A stretch of DNA of 64,000 bases from Paulownia fortunei (GCA_019321725.1 CM033113.1:12524001-12588000), one strand, 5' to 3'. Positions 22,441 through 32,903 are shown, numbered from the stretch's first letter. A program made the numbers and translations. Notes: generated by a model not told the origin, from the sequence alone.

Positions 22441-23030
22441 GCTGGTTTTTAAGAAGATTTATCAAAGATTTTAGTATAATATCTAAACCTTTGTGTAATC
22501 TTCTAACAAAAGACACTATTTTTGAATGGACTGAAAACTGTGAAAATGCTTTTGTTAAGCTTAAAAGCATGCTTACGTCTGCTCCAATCATGCAGCCTCC
22601 AGATTGGACTTTACCTTTTGAAATAATGTGTGATGCTAGTGATTATGCTGTTGGAGCTGTCTTGGGACAAAGAAAAGATAAAAAACCATATGTTATTTAC
22701 TATGCAAGTAAAACTTTAAATGGTGCTCAATTGAATTATACAACAACTGAAAAAGAATTACTTGCTGTAGTTTTTGCATTGGATAAATTTCGATCTTATC
22801 TTGTTGGCTCACCAATTGTTGTTTTCAGTGATCATGCAGCTTTGAAATATCTTTTGTCAAAAAAAGATGCTAAACCAAGACTGATTAGGTGGATTCTCTT
22901 ACCCAGGAATTTAATGTTACTATTCGAGATAAAAAGGGTAGAGAATGTAGTGGCTGATCATTTGTCGAGACTTGTTTGTGATGACTCATTTCAAACCACA
23001 CCTATTAATGACATTTTCCCTGATGAACAA
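22441..23030 (+). pseudogene. Athila-type RNase H
   Basis: An open frame from 22491 reads [60 protein letters not shown] and [12 protein letters not shown]. The catalytic acids of the RNase H fold (Asp in MCDASD, Glu in TEKELL, Asp in SDHAAL) are present. The same frame continues into the start of integrase. Confidence 0.9.
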
Positions 23031-23225
23031 TTATTTAACGTTTCTATTTTACCTTGGTTTGCTGACATTGTTAATTTCCTTGTAACAGGAAAGATGCCAT
23101 CACATTGGAACTCTCAAGATAAAAAGAAGTTTTTGACTGAGGTTAAAAAATTTTATTGGGATGATCCATACCTATTCAAATATTGTCCGGATCAAATCTT
23201 TCGAAGATGTGTGCCTGACAATGAG
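23031..23225 (+). pseudogene. Truncated integrase N-terminus
   Basis: PWFADIVNFLVTGKMP, KKFLTEVKKFYWDDPYLFKY and RRCVPDNEI are the residues that come just before the HHCC zinc finger of Athila integrase. The element sequence stops there and foreign sequence begins at about 23226. The zinc finger and the catalytic core are absent, so the insertion could only move with integrase supplied by another copy. Confidence 0.85.
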
Positions 23226-23708
23226 ATAGGATTGAAAGATTGAGGATGCTTATGCACAAGGGCATTCCGGAGGACATACGATGGTTAATTGAAGCAAAGG
23301 TAAGGGCAGGTGAGTTTTCACATGAGTTTCCAGATTTGCTTACTAGATACATGTCTGGTTTTGGTAAAAGCACATATTCAAAAAAAACGAAGGGCGAAAA
23401 AAATGAAAGTTTGTCATATTTGTGCTAGATGGACTTGCAACACAAAGTGTCGTTCTTTAGGAATGGTCTCTAAAAATCGAGAAAATAAACTTAAATTCAT
23501 TATGGATGGACTGAGTAAGGAGTCTTTAGATCACATTATATTGACTCTTGAGACGCATTCATGTGGATTGGTACAACGTGCAATTCTTGATTTATGGGAT
23601 CATTTTCGAAATGAATATGAGCTTTATAGTCTTGGGAATCTGACATTAAAAGACCCTGTTTGCCAGTTTATAAAAAAACTGGATGGGAAGCATATCCTCG
23701 ACCCATAG
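23226..23708 (+). pseudogene. Captured host-gene fragment 1, unrecognised
   Basis: Coding-like sequence unrelated to retrotransposons. The first part reads MHKGIPEDIRWLIEAKVRAG and EFSHEFPDLLTRYMSGFGKS. After a frame change near 23400 it gives VCHICARWTCNTKCRSLG (a Cys-rich stretch), then KFIMDGLSKESLDHIILTLE, VQRAILDLWDHFRNEYELYS and LGNLTLKDP, ending at a stop at 23706. It has no introns in the readable part. I do not recognise the family. It sits where integrase should be. Confidence 0.5.
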
Positions 23709-23950
23709 AGGGCGTTTAAGCCGTTACTGGACGTAAAACCAGAGGAAGATGTGAGCCACAATCACAACTATATGTACATACACGTGGTAGTAGGTAATTT
23801 TTAAATTTCGTATGTGTCCTTATTTTCAACCTTTTTGACAAAAGAAAAAGACATGCAATAAATGTATTCCCTGTTCACACCTCAATAAATATCACCGTAC
23901 TCACTCTATTTTTGCACAACTTATTTTTTCAAAAGAAAAGAAAAAAAAAA
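23709..23950 (+). other. 5' flank of the captured LOG copy
   Basis: 242 bp of noncoding sequence including a CAATAAATATC stretch at 23883 and an A-rich run just before the LOG start codon. It may be the 5' untranslated region, or part of the promoter, of the source gene. Confidence 0.4.
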
Positions 23951-24601
23951 ATGGAAGTTTCTTCAACTCGCAAATTTAATTCCATTTGTGTTTTTTGTGG
24001 ATCCAATCTAGGAAAAAATGGTGAGTTTATAGGGGCAGCCAATAATCTTGGTAGAACTTTTGCAGAAAGAAAAATTCATTTAGTGTATGGGGGAGGCAGT
24101 TTGGGGTTAATGGGGAGTGTTGCCATTTCTGCTTATGTAGGAGGTGTCAAAGTTTTGAGTTATCCCAAAATGTTTAACAGTACAGAATATCACAGGTATG
24201 ACCATTGGAGATGAGCTGAAAGTGTCACACATTCAGGACAGAATGCCTAATATGGTAAACAATGCGGATGCATTCATCATTCTACCTGGCGGTTTTGGTA
24301 CACTGGAAGAATTATTCCAAATTGTCTCTTGGGCACAACTCAACATTCACCAAAAACCTATAGTATTCTTAATGTTAATGGTTTTTATGATGGTTTGCTA
24401 TCTTTTGTAGATCATGCTGCGAAAAAAGGGTTTATTTCAACTTCTGCGAGAAGAATCATCATTTCTGCTTCAACACCTGACCAGCTGATTGATCAACTTC
24501 TAGCATATGTGCCAAAACCTGATCCAGTCTTGGCCAATGTGGATTGGTCCAATAGGAACAATGGTCAAAAACGCAAATTGAATTTGACTCTCAGTCTGTG
24601 A
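23951..24601 (+). pseudogene. Retrocopied LOG-like cytokinin riboside phosphoribohydrolase
   Basis: The frame opens MEVSSTRKFNSICVFCGSNL, then LVYGGGSLGLMGSVA, and in following frames NITGMTIGDELKVSH, DAFIILPGGFGTLEELFQIV, WAQLNIHQKP, NVNGFYDGLLSFVDHAAKKG and KRKLNLTLSL before the stop at 24599. PGGFGTLEE is the signature of LOG enzymes, which release active cytokinin bases from their nucleotides in the cytosol. Plant LOG genes have several introns; none is left here, so it came from a spliced mRNA. A 1-base insertion near 24158 and a 1-base deletion near 24363 break the frame. Length (about 215 codons) is that of a full LOG. It is enclosed by retrotransposon sequence. Confidence 0.92.
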
Positions 24602-24714
24602 TACTTATTGTTAATGATTTTATCTAATAGTATGTATGTTTTTTTTGTTGTTTCAGCTTTATTAGCCGCATTTCAGGTGATATCTTTTAAACTTTACTTT
24701 CCTATCTATTTTTG

Positions 24715-24753
24715 ACATTGGGGACAATGTCTCGATTAGGTTGGGGGGAGGGA
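24715..24753 (+). other. Hairpin and internal polypurine tract
   Basis: ACATTG-GGGA-CAATGT (24715-24730) is a perfect 6-bp stem. It is followed by the purine tract TTGGGGGGAGGGA at 24741-24753. The first copy of the downstream region (18260) begins at exactly the next base, which suggests the tract can prime plus-strand DNA. Confidence 0.65.
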
Positions 24754-26352
24754 TAATTGATATCATGACTTGTATATTCATGTGTGTTTTTTTTAGTATT
24801 TAAAAAAATATAATAATAAAAAAATAAAAAAATAAAAAAATATAAATCAAGCGTATTTTTGCTGGGTCCGTTGAAAGCATGAAAAAAAGGTGGCAGAGTA
24901 AAGGGTAATTGTAACACTCTTGAGACACATCCCTATTTTTTTAATATGGCAGTTTGTAAAGTTTTTAACAAGTGTTTGTGAATTACCAATATTTTTTTTG
25001 AGTCATATAGGTACTTCCAACTTCAATGATTAAAATAAGCATGAATAATATGGTTTAATTGATGATGGGTGTTGTTTTGGACTTTGATGTTGTTATTTGG
25101 TTAATATATTTTTGCGATAATTATACTCAAATTTTATTTTGCACAAATAGTTATGTTATTTAGTGTGAAAACAATCATGTCAAAATATATAGTTCTTATG
25201 CCCTTACTCTAATCATCACTTGAATCTTCAACATGTAGGGGTTAAGTATTAGAACTTTTACTTTTGGTCTGTCGAGGCGAACGACTGATAGTGCACCACT
25301 AGAAAAATGATTAAGGCATTAGGTTTTCTAGCACCATTGCCAAATCAGCTTGTTCCCTATATAATATTTAAAGAAAACATCCCCCTAGTAAACCACTTTG
25401 AGCCTTACAATAAATAAATATATTTTTTTTAACCATATCTTTTTACCTAACCTAAATACACTATTATCCAACCCTTGTTCTAAAAATAATTGGAGTTTAA
25501 GAGACATTCAATTGAAAGCTTGGACTTACAAAAGAAATTTAGGTTGGGATAGAAGATAAGTGTGGGGGAGTGTCTCTAAAAAAAAAAAAAAGAAAAAAAA
25601 AGAAAAAAAAAACAATAAAAAAAAAAAAAAGTTGCAAAGTGCTACAAGTTGCAACTAAAAATGAGATGTTGCAAGATGAATAAGAGGGGTCCAATTCAAT
25701 AACAATAGACTCCAGTGTGAAATTTGTGGAGTTGGAGAATTTTTTATCGATAAATTTTATGTCTCTGATTCCATGAAGTTTTTAGAACCTTTGTTGCATC
25801 CTATCCTTTTATTTCTTAGCTACATCACCACCCTTTGGCCCCATTACAACCTTTGTTAAAGACCTTTTGATTTCGTGTGGTGCCTTCAGTGTAGTGGAGA
25901 TTTGCACCAAAGGAAGAGCCTATGATGTTTAACTTTTCTGTTAGAGATTGGGTGATGGTTTTGTAAGGTTTTATGAGAATTCACTTATTTGAAACATGCA
26001 TAATTTCATCACTATTGACATTAACTGTCCACACACACACTTGAGTATGATTATTGTGGAAATGTATTGATTTTTGAATGACTAAGAGTTAAACTCAACA
26101 CTTGTTTGATTTTATTTACATATTACTTTGTTGCTTCATGAGAATAAAAGTTGGAAGATAGTTATTATAGGTGTTTGTAGGTATCACTGCTGGAAACCTT
26201 CACGAGACTATAACTCGTCCTCTATGGGCCACCTAGGGGTTTAAAGGCTTGTTGCATATGCTAAATGCAATCGTGTTTTCCTACGAAAGTGGATTAGTTT
26301 ATGTTTGTTTTAAGCTTGCTCGAGGACAAGCAAGGGTTAAGTGTGGGGAATT
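24754..26352 (+). repeat. Second copy of Athila 3' noncoding region
   Basis: About 1.6 kb, nearly identical to 18260-19823, differing mainly in A-run lengths (a longer A-rich block at 25577-25630). No coding sequence. It ends with the LTR-proximal purine tract AAGTGTGGGGAATT. Confidence 0.88.
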
Positions 26353-27972
26353 TGATAAGTGCATATTTTGACATATTTTTATATCAAATCCTTTATACTT
26401 TTCTTACTTTATTCTTGTTAATATTCTTGTTTTATTAATGTTTTGTGTTAGGGAATAAATGGAAACATGTTTCCAGACTTGTGCAGTTTTTGTAATTTGA
26501 GCATAACTTCATGATCAAAAGCTCTATGGACCTGAAGTTTGTTTCATTTGAAAGCCAAGAGATAGAGGTACAACTTTTATGTTGGAGGCTCAGCCCAATT
26601 CAGTCTTGATGATAGCAGAAAATTCGTCCAAGTAATTACACAAAATGGATCACCAAAATTCAGATCAGAGTTCAGCCCAGTATTGACTTATTTTACCAAT
26701 TCAGTTATATATCTTGAGCCCAAATTTATTTTGGTCTGAAATTCGGATATGTTATACCCAAGAGGTAAATAAACAAGTTTTCTGAAGACAAGATGGTGTG
26801 AAAATGTGTTGAAATGGTAAAACCATAGGCTGCAAGTTGCTGCTGATGTTACAGGGCGGCTCTTGGACATGACTCGGTAATTTGACCATATCTCCTTCAT
26901 CCGATCGTCAAATTTGACAAAAGATATATGAAAATATATCAGCGTTGAAAGATATACAATTTTTATTCTTTACGTATCTTCAAAATCTGGCTGTATCTGA
27001 CCGAAAAATGTAATTCAATTCAGTGGTTAAGAAATTTGTGTAACAACTTACCAACTCTTGGCAACTAGCATACCACTTGATTAACCCCTCCATTATTTGT
27101 TTGGCCTCTAGCTTACTCCAAGTACTATAAATAGGCCATGTATTCAGCTTGTAAGAGGAGGGGGGTAGAGGTTTCTTTAGGCTAAGTTATCTAGTTTGTA
27201 TGTTTTCTAGTATTGTAAGTTTTCTAGTAGTAATAGAAATGCATTCTCTAGTTTCTCTTATATTTTTGGTTTTTGTTACTTTTATTATGTCTTTCTAAAT
27301 TTTATTTTGCTGAGGAAAAATGGTGAATCTCTTGATGGAGGAAGATAAATGGTTATAAGGGTAGAAATTGTTTAAGTATGTTGTATTATTATTATTATTT
27401 TTGATCTAAACCCTACTTATTTTTGTGGTGATTCTTGATTTATGTATCTCCAATGGCACAACAAATACTTGGGTTCATTTAGCTTATTGTACGGTTTTAC
27501 CCCACCGACTGCTAATGTGAAACCTTGATTTGTTGTTGACGAAAGAGTATATAAATGCTTGATCCCATAAATAAGTGTTGGCGTTAAGAGATAATTTGCA
27601 ATAGTAAGACAATATCATGATTACCTTATTGCATGAGTTACTTGATAATATCTTCCCATTGGAACCTTCATTATGTATGGATTCCAATTGTGGCAATTAA
27701 TAGAGGTAAAAAGAATAAATAACCATTTATCTATCCAAAACTCAAGAGTGGATCCCTAATCCTCAGTACTTTTATTACTTCGGTTTTTTCTTTAGCTACA
27801 TCATACATTAATTGTTCATATATTTTTGATTCACATAAACTCCATCTTTTTATAAATATAAACTTGAATTCTTCAAACAACTTCCCTGTGGATCGACCTC
27901 GGACTCACGAGAAATTTATTACTTACTACAACCTGCACTTGGGTTGCAACCTTAAAGTTGTAGCAAGTTTTT
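26353..27972 (+). repeat. Full Athila LTR, plus orientation
   Basis: Begins TGATAAGTGCATATTTTG after the purine tract and ends GTAGCAAGTTTTT; 1,620 bp, the same length as the inverted copy at 28591-30210. It contains U3, R and U5. Short open frames of 70 codons inside it (also seen in the inverted copy) are not genes. Confidence 0.9.
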
Positions 27973-27974
27973 GA

Positions 27975-28043
27975 CATAAATAAGTGTTGGCGTTAAGAGA
28001 TAATTTGCAATAGTAAGACAATATCATGATTACCTTATTGCAT
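27975..28043 (+). repeat. 69-bp duplication at the LTR-gag junction
   Basis: The sequence from CATAAATAAGTGTTGGCG to CTTATTGCAT is an exact copy of 27566-27634 inside the LTR just upstream. It sits between the end of the plus LTR and the inverted gag fragment, as a filler at a template-switch or repair junction. Confidence 0.8.
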
Positions 28044-28499
28044 TTCTTGCCAAGTACCAATTGACCTAGGTTTTAAAGAATTAAGCTAATTTTTTGCTTT
28101 ATCTTTTAAAGAGAAAGGAAATAATTTGAGCTTAACAATCTCATTTGTGCAAGTTTGATCATCAAAAGTGGCACATACTTCATCAAATTCTTTTAAATGC
28201 AAGTAAGGACTTTCAGAGTCTAAACCATGGAAATTAGGAAGTAAAGGGATCATACCTGACTTGAATCGAAAATTATTTGCATTTAGAGGAAAAATGAAAC
28301 AAGAAGGAGAAGAATTTCGAGGAGGTTGCAAGTAATAACGCATGGTACGCACCTGTTGATTCTCATTTTCATCCTGGACACTTTCATTTTCAGCCATGGT
28401 GGAAGTGTGTGGAGATGATTCAAACAAATTTCCAAACAAAGTTTCGGAATTATTTCTTACTAAACGTCGAGAATTATGACTACGATACCATATAACCAT
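28044..28499 (-). pseudogene. Athila-type gag N-terminal fragment, inverted
   Basis: On the minus strand an ATG-led frame of 137 codons (28499-28086) reads RTMRYYLQPPRNSSPSCFIF, KSGMIPLLPNFHGLDSESPY and LHLKEFDEVCATF, then FPFSLKDKAKN. After a stop come NSLKPRSIGTWQEM, where it is cut. This is the Gag N-terminus of the same element family, and the part missing from the plus-strand copy at 20745. The ATG is in the right place relative to the primer-binding site. Confidence 0.88.
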
Positions 28500-28574
28500 A
28501 TATCCATAAAGAAAATAAACAAACTATATTTACAAAGGAAAAATATTAACAAACCTGAATACTTACCTTGCCTT

Positions 28575-28590
28575 CCCGGCAACGGCGCCA
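28575..28590 (-). other. Primer-binding site (tRNA-Asp type)
   Basis: On the minus strand TGGCGCCGTTGCCGGG directly follows the LTR end. This matches the complement of the plant tRNA-Asp 3' end, the usual primer in Athila-type elements. Confidence 0.88.
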
Positions 28591-30210
28591 AAAACTTGCT
28601 ACAACTTTAAGGTTGCAAACCCAAGTGCAGGTTGTAGTAAGTAATAAATTTCTCGTGAGTCCGAGGTCGATCCACAGGGAAGTTGTTTGAAGAATTCAAA
28701 TTTATATTTATAAAAAGATGGAGTTTATGTGAATCAAAAATATATGAACAATTAATGTATGATGTAGCTAAAGAAAAAACCGAAGTAATAAAAGTACTGA
28801 GGATTAGGGATCCACTCTTGAGTTTTGGATAGATAAATGGTTATTTATTCTTTTTACCTCTATTAATTGCCACAATTGGAATCCATACATAATGAAGGTT
28901 CCAATGGAAAGATATTATCAAGTAACTCATGCAATAAGGTAATCATGATATTGTCTTACTATTGCAAATTATCTCTTAACGCCAACACTTATTTATGGGA
29001 TCAAGCATTTATATACTCTTTCGTCAACAACAAATCAAGGTTTCACATTAGCAGTCGGTGGGGTAAAACCGTACAATAAGCTAAATGAACCCAAGTATTG
29101 TTGTGCCATTGGAGATACATAAATCAAGAATCACCACAAAAATAAGTAGGGTTTAGATCAAAAATAATAATAATAATACAACATACTTAAATAATTTCTA
29201 CCCTTATAACCATTTATCTTCCTCCATCAAGAGATTCACCCTTTTTCCTCAGCAAAATAAAATTTAGAAAGACATAATAAAAGTAACAAAAACTAAAAAT
29301 ATAAGAGAAACTAGAGAATGCATTTCTATTACTACTAGAAAACTTACAATACTAGAAAACATACAAACTAGATAACTTAGCCTAAAGAAACCCTCTACCC
29401 TCCCTCCTCTTACAAGCTGAATACATGGCCTATTTATAGTACTTGGAGTAAGCTAGAGGCCAAACAAATAATGGAGGGTTAATCAAGTGGTATGCTAGTT
29501 GCCAAGAGTTGGTAAGTTGTTACACAAATTTCTTAACCACTGAATTGAATTACATTTTTCGGTCAGATACAGCCAGATTTTTAAAGATACGTAAAGAATA
29601 AAAATTGTAGATCTTTCAACGCTGATATATTTCATATATCTTTTGTCAAATTTGGCGATCGGATGAAGGAGATATGGTCAAATTACCGAGTCATGTCCAA
29701 GAGCCGCCCTGTAACATCAGCAGCAACTTGCAGCCTATGGTTTTACCATTTCAACACATTTTCACACCATCTTGTCTTCAGCAAACTTGTTTATTTACCT
29801 CTTGGGTATAACATATCCGAATTTCAGACCAAAATAAATTTGGGCTCAAGATATATAACCGAATTGGTAAAATAAGTCAATACTGGGCTGAACTCTGATC
29901 TGAATTTTGGTGATCCATTTTGTGTAATTACTTGGACGAATTTTCTGCTATCATCAAGACTGAATTGGGCTGAGACTCCAACATAAAAGTTGTACCTCTA
30001 TCTCTTGGCTTTCAAATGAAACAAACTTCAGGTCCATAGAGCTTTTGATCATGAAGTTATGCTCAAATTACAAAAACTGCACAAGTCTGGAAACATGCTT
30101 CCATTTATTCCCTAACACAAAACATTAATAAAACAAGAATATTAAAAAGAATAAAGCAAGAAAAGTATAAAGGATTTGATATAAAAATATGTCAAAATAT
30201 GCACTTATCA
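28591..30210 (-). repeat. Full Athila LTR, inverted orientation
   Basis: 1,620 bp, nearly identical to 26353-27972 when reverse-complemented. Its start TGATAAGTGC (at 30210) abuts the target duplication CTCAC, so this is a genuine integrase-processed end. With the plus LTR it forms a large inverted repeat with a spacer of about 620 bp. Confidence 0.92.
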
Positions 30211-30215
30211 CTCAC

Positions 30216-31300
30216 ACGCACACTAAGAAAATTATATATTAAAGGTAAAAAGATTTAATTAATTTTTTTGCTAATATAAATAATAAAGTTTCTTTATGTT
30301 TTAATATTTGGAGTGACTATTGGCAAACCCATTCATATATGGTTATTACTTGTCATTGGATTGATAATTCTTAGTCAATCCCAAAAAGGTTACTTGCATA
30401 TAAAGCGCACATAGCTAAGAACATTTCTCAAATGATATTATTAATATTAGAATATTATAATTAAACTACTAAAAAAATTTCATTATCATTTGACAATGCT
30501 AGTTCAAAAACTGCTAGTATTGAAAATCTTAAAGTTGTATGTGAGCCATCAAATGATGGTACATTTTTTAAATTTGAATGTACATGTCACATTTTAAATT
30601 TGTATGTACAAGATGGATTAGGACATTTATAATATCAACTTAAGCCCATTTCGCAAGAAATTGTTTACTTGAGGTCACATCCACAAGTTATGAAATGGGC
30701 TAAATTTTGCAAGGCCGATAGTACGAAGCCTAAAAGATTTTCACGGGATGTTCTAACCCATTGGAATTCAATATATTATTATTACAAGAATTTTTTTTAT
30801 TCTAAAGAATTATTATGTACATTTTTTATGTAAAATGTTAATAATGTGCATTTGTTTCAAGCTAATGAGCAGTATGTGAAAAAAAAAATGTAACATTTTA
30901 AAAAAATTATGATACCATCTTACAATTATCAGGAATTTATTACCCAACTGAACATTTAGTATTAATTAATTGTTGTAATGTAGCAATAATTTTAAATGAA
31001 TATTCTAGTGACAAAATTTTAAAATATTATGTTAAAGAAATCAAAAATAAATGGGAAAAATATTTTTTAAACATTCTAGAAATTAATTTAGTTGCTATTA
31101 CTTTTGACCCAAGGCTTAAATTAGATAATTTAGAAGACTTGTTAACAATATATTATAATGCTTTAATTCCTATTAAAAATGACCATTATCCTAATCCCGC
31201 ATTTATTATACATAATGTTAGAACATATTTAAATATTATTTATAATGAATATAGTTTAAAGTATGTGGAGCAAGTTACTCAATTTGGAACACAAAATAGT
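30216..31300 (+). pseudogene. hAT transposase, C-terminal half
   Basis: Continuation of the hAT frame after the nested element. In pieces it reads NIWSDYWQTHSYMVITCHWI, PKRLLAYKAHIAKN, CTCHILNLYVQDGL and DVLTHWNSIYYYYK: the RNase H-like transposase core of hAT elements, including the conserved C-x2-H (CTCHILNL) box. Many stops lie between the pieces. The enzyme would cut and paste the hAT element; this copy is dead. Confidence 0.87.
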
Positions 31301-31634
31301 AGTAGAAGTAGTGGTGGTGGTGTGGTGGTGGTGGTCGTCGTCGTCGTCGTCGTGGTAGTAGTAGTAGTAGTAGTAGTAGTTGTTGTAGTCGTAGTAGTCG
31401 TAGTTGTAGTCGTAGTAGTTGTAGTAGTCGTAGTAATAGTAGTTGTAGTCGTAGTAGTGGTGGTGATGGTGGTGGTGGTGGTAGTGGTGGTGGTGGTCGT
31501 AGTAGTAGTAGTCGTAATCGTAGTAGTATTAGTCGTAGTCGTAGTGGTCGTAGTCGTAGTGGTGGTGGTGGTGGTCATAGTAGTAGTAGTCGTAATCGTA
31601 GTAGTCGTAGTCGTAGTAGTGGTGGTGGTGGTCC
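31300..31634 (+). repeat. Degenerate trinucleotide repeat (GTn) within the hAT gene
   Basis: About 335 bp of GTA, GTC, GTG and GTT triplets, with few exceptions. Depending on frame it reads poly-Val, Ser/Arg/Gly-rich, or on the other strand poly-Thr. In the likely transposase frame it is a Ser/Arg/Gly-rich linker (SRNRSS, GGGG) between the core and the dimerisation domain. The long open frames here are a by-product of the repeat. Confidence 0.85.
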
Positions 31635-32903
31635 TAGGTTTACTAAGCCATAACTTTTAGTAAAAGAACAGACAAAACGTCCGAGAGAATTCTCATGTTC
31701 TAGCCATGAACTTGAGAATTATTTTAAACGTTACATTTGAGTTTACTAAGGTAAATGATGATGGAAAATTCGATATTTTGAGATGGTGGTCGTAAAAGGC
31801 GCAGACTTACCCAATTCTGTCTGTGATGGCGAAGAAGGTTCTTGTTTGCCCTATCTCAATAGTTGTTGTGGAGCAAGTCTTTAGCACGGGACATAACATA
31901 TTGAGCAAAAAATACTCAACCATGTCTCTCAAATCTTTAAAAGCCCAATCATGTCTCAACAATTGGACCAAGATCGAAAAATGAATACAAGGTATACAAA
32001 ATTTAGATGACGAGCAAGATGACTTAGACACGAAAAAAACAAACACGACGACAGGAACAGGTTTAGTAAGGCACAACTTTTAGTAAAAGAATAGACAAAA
32101 CGTCCGAGAGAATTCTCATGTTCTAGCCATGAACTTGAGAATTATTTTAAACGTTATATTTGAGTTTACTAAGGCAAATGATGATGGAAAATTCGATATT
32201 TTGAGATGGTGGTCGTAAAAGGCGCAGACTTACCCAATTCTGTCTGTGATGGCGAAGAAGGTTCTTGTTTGCCCTATCTCAATAGTTGTTGTGGAGCAAG
32301 TCTTTAGCACGGGACATAACATATTGAGTAAAAAATACTTAACCATATCTCTCAAATCTTTAAACGCCCAATCATGTCTCAACAATTGGACCAAGATCGA
32401 AAAATGAATACAAGGTATACAAAATTTAGATGACAAGCAAGATGACTTAGACATGAAAGGAACAAACACGACGATGGGAACAGGTTTAGTAAGGCACAAC
32501 TTTTAGTAAAAGAACAGACAAAACGTCCGAGAGAATTCTCATGTTCTAGCCATGAACTTGAGAATTATTTTAAACGTTACATTTAAGTTCACTAAGGCAA
32601 ATGACGATGGAAAATTCGATATTTTGAGATGGTGGTCATAAAAGGCACAAACTTACCCAATTCTGTCTGTGATGGCGAAGAAGGTTCTTGTTTGCCCTAT
32701 CTCAATAGTTGTTGTGGAGCAAGTCTTTAGCACAGGACATAACATATTGAGCAAAAAATACTCAACCATATCTCTCAAATCTTTAAAAGCCCAATCATGT
32801 CTCAACAATTGGACCAAGATCGAAAAATGAATACAAGGTATACAAAATTTAGATGACGAGCAAGATGACTTAGACACGAAAGGAACAAACACGACAACGA
32901 AAA
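31635..32903 (+). repeat. Three tandem 423-bp copies of the hAT dimerisation domain
   Basis: The anchor GGC(G/A)CA(G/A)ACTTACCCAATT occurs at 31798, 32221 and 32644, a period of exactly 423 bp. Each unit encodes TYPILSVMAKKVLVCPISIV, VEQVFSTGHNILSKKYSTM and KAQSCLNNWTK, the C-terminal hAT dimerisation domain, then an acidic tail (LDDEQDDLDT). 423 is 141 codons, so the frame is preserved from copy to copy. Stops within each unit show decay. Antisense 89-codon frames in each unit are shadows. Confidence 0.92.

Larger units (their letters stand above)
18260..30210. mobile_element. Chimeric, rearranged Athila-type retrotransposon insertion
   Basis: 11,951 bp bordered by the 5-bp target duplication CTCAC (18255-18259 and 30211-30215). 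Order: partial 3' noncoding region plus LTR up to the end of R (+), 25-nt poly(A), protease-RT-RNase H (+), two captured host-gene segments (+), complete 3' noncoding region and LTR (+), a 69-bp internal duplication, gag fragment (-), primer-binding site (-), full LTR (-). Integrase core is absent. The right end is a proper LTR terminus (TGATAAGTGC on the minus strand). The left end begins TAATTGATATC, exactly after the internal polypurine tract of the other copy. I infer a multiply template-switched cDNA inserted in one event. Confidence 0.85.

Noticed and set aside
23951..24601. A working LOG gene
   Set aside because: Two frameshifts (near 24158 and 24363) separate the conserved parts, and it has no introns, so it is a retrocopied pseudogene.
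27484..29079. Two identical 70-codon ORFs (27484-27696 and 28867-29079) and their partners near 20159, 26688 and 29663
   Set aside because: They lie in the copies of the same LTR and have no coding likeness. Their identity reflects LTR duplication.
31139..31660. 173-codon Val-rich ORF and its 99-codon Thr-rich antisense ORF
   Set aside because: Both are by-products of the GTn triplet tract inside the hAT gene. The flanking transposase frames explain the region.
31635..32903. CRISPR-like or satellite array
   Set aside because: Repeats are 423 bp, contiguous without spacers, and encode a transposase domain.
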